From: Loktanella sp. DSM 29012 | Lineage (GTDB): Bacteria; Pseudomonadota; Alphaproteobacteria; Rhodobacterales; Rhodobacteraceae | NCBI RefSeq assembly: GCF_900110705.1 | Contig: NZ_FOEJ01000003.1 | Coordinates: 425,319 to 489,318, forward strand | Direction of reading: 5' to 3' | Length of the DNA: 64,000 nt | In this document: positions 63,906-64,000 of the stretch, piece by piece | Position numbering within the stretch: position 1 is the first letter of the stretch | Layout: each line of letters begins with the position of its first letter | Translations under genes and position numbers: made by a program | The notes under the pieces: model-generated | The model's input: the letters and a program-made list of their open reading frames with translations, nothing else | The model's database searches: none | Told to the model about the DNA's origin: nothing

Positions 63906-64000
63906 TGACCTGCTCCCCAGAGAGTCCTCATTTATGAGTTAGCTCTGTTCAGGTTTTGGTCTTCGTTTGACCGGTTAGCATATTCGCGCGGTGTCAGGCC
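63906..64000 (-). mobile_element. Terminus of an IS3-family insertion sequence (cut by window edge)
   Basis: The end reads TGACCTGCTCCCCAGAG, with the TG terminal dinucleotide and the sequence style of IS407/IS511-group inverted repeats. Inside it lies the 3' end of a transposase gene on the minus strand. Only 95 bases are inside the window. The opposite end and target duplication cannot be checked here. Confidence 0.75.
63932..64000 (-). CDS. IS3-family transposase OrfB, last 22 residues
   Basis: The minus strand encodes GLTPREYANRSNEDQNLNRA and two more residues, then TAA. The LTPREYA stretch followed by a polar tail is the end of IS3-family OrfB (integrase, DDE) proteins, where the phrase usually follows RPHSALG. 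The remainder lies beyond the window. Confidence 0.8.
   Translation of the reverse strand, partial: GLTPREYANRSNEDQNLNRANS

Overview
The window is a GC-rich alphaproteobacterial chromosome segment, most likely from the Rhodobacterales (Roseobacter/Rhodobacter group). Supporting signs are a TRAP transporter, the imuA-imuB-dnaE2 SOS mutagenesis cassette behind a GAAC-N7-GAAC LexA box, a two-gene pntAB transhydrogenase, small DctQ-type proteins, and dispersed GC-rich stem elements ending in a short A/T-rich tail. There is no rRNA, tRNA or CRISPR array, and no gene-free stretch longer than 300 bases.

Layout. 1-4653: 3' end of glmS, a small lipoprotein, then moaA-waaA-glycosyltransferase with overlapping start/stop codons (molybdopterin and lipopolysaccharide core). 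4728-15288: an amino-acid/peptide catabolic block made of an M20 amidohydrolase, an FAD amino-acid oxidase, an ArgE-like deacetylase and a glycosyltransferase-like gene on the minus strand, facing a complete oligopeptide ABC importer in the order D-F-A-B-C on the plus strand. 15340-20855: MATE exporter, DUF3422 protein, ornithine decarboxylase with a probable structured leader, RluE-like pseudouridine synthase and a surface lipoprotein. 21037-26668: pntB-pntA, a membrane methyltransferase-like protein, an SDR and kynureninase. 26871-34228: a self-contained type I secretion operon (Ig-repeat adhesin, TolC-like protein, ABC exporter, HlyD-like adaptor). 34339-41091: YihY, a FrcK-like kinase, an FAH-family hydrolase and a pqiA-pqiA-pqiB-pqiC intermembrane lipid transport operon. 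41222-43438: an unusual fucosyltransferase-like/TPR protein.

43435-55165 is the most interesting metabolic region. A GH3 glycosidase, a Gfo/Idh/MocA protein and a GntR regulator run on the minus strand. Diverging from them are an SsuD-like FMN monooxygenase, an aldo/keto reductase, a flavin reductase and a three-gene TRAP importer, followed by a convergent xylulokinase. The monooxygenase/AKR/flavin-reductase trio is the enzyme set of the oxidative sulfoquinovose (Smo) pathway, here apparently combined with a TRAP importer and candidate glycosidases. That assignment is an inference.

55296-61298 holds the LexA-controlled imuA-imuB-dnaE2 cassette, interrupted by an inverted pair of repeat elements. 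61386-64000 holds a Bcr/CflA-type MFS exporter and a cryptochrome/photolyase-like protein whose two domains appear in swapped order. The terminus of an IS3-family insertion sequence runs off the right edge.
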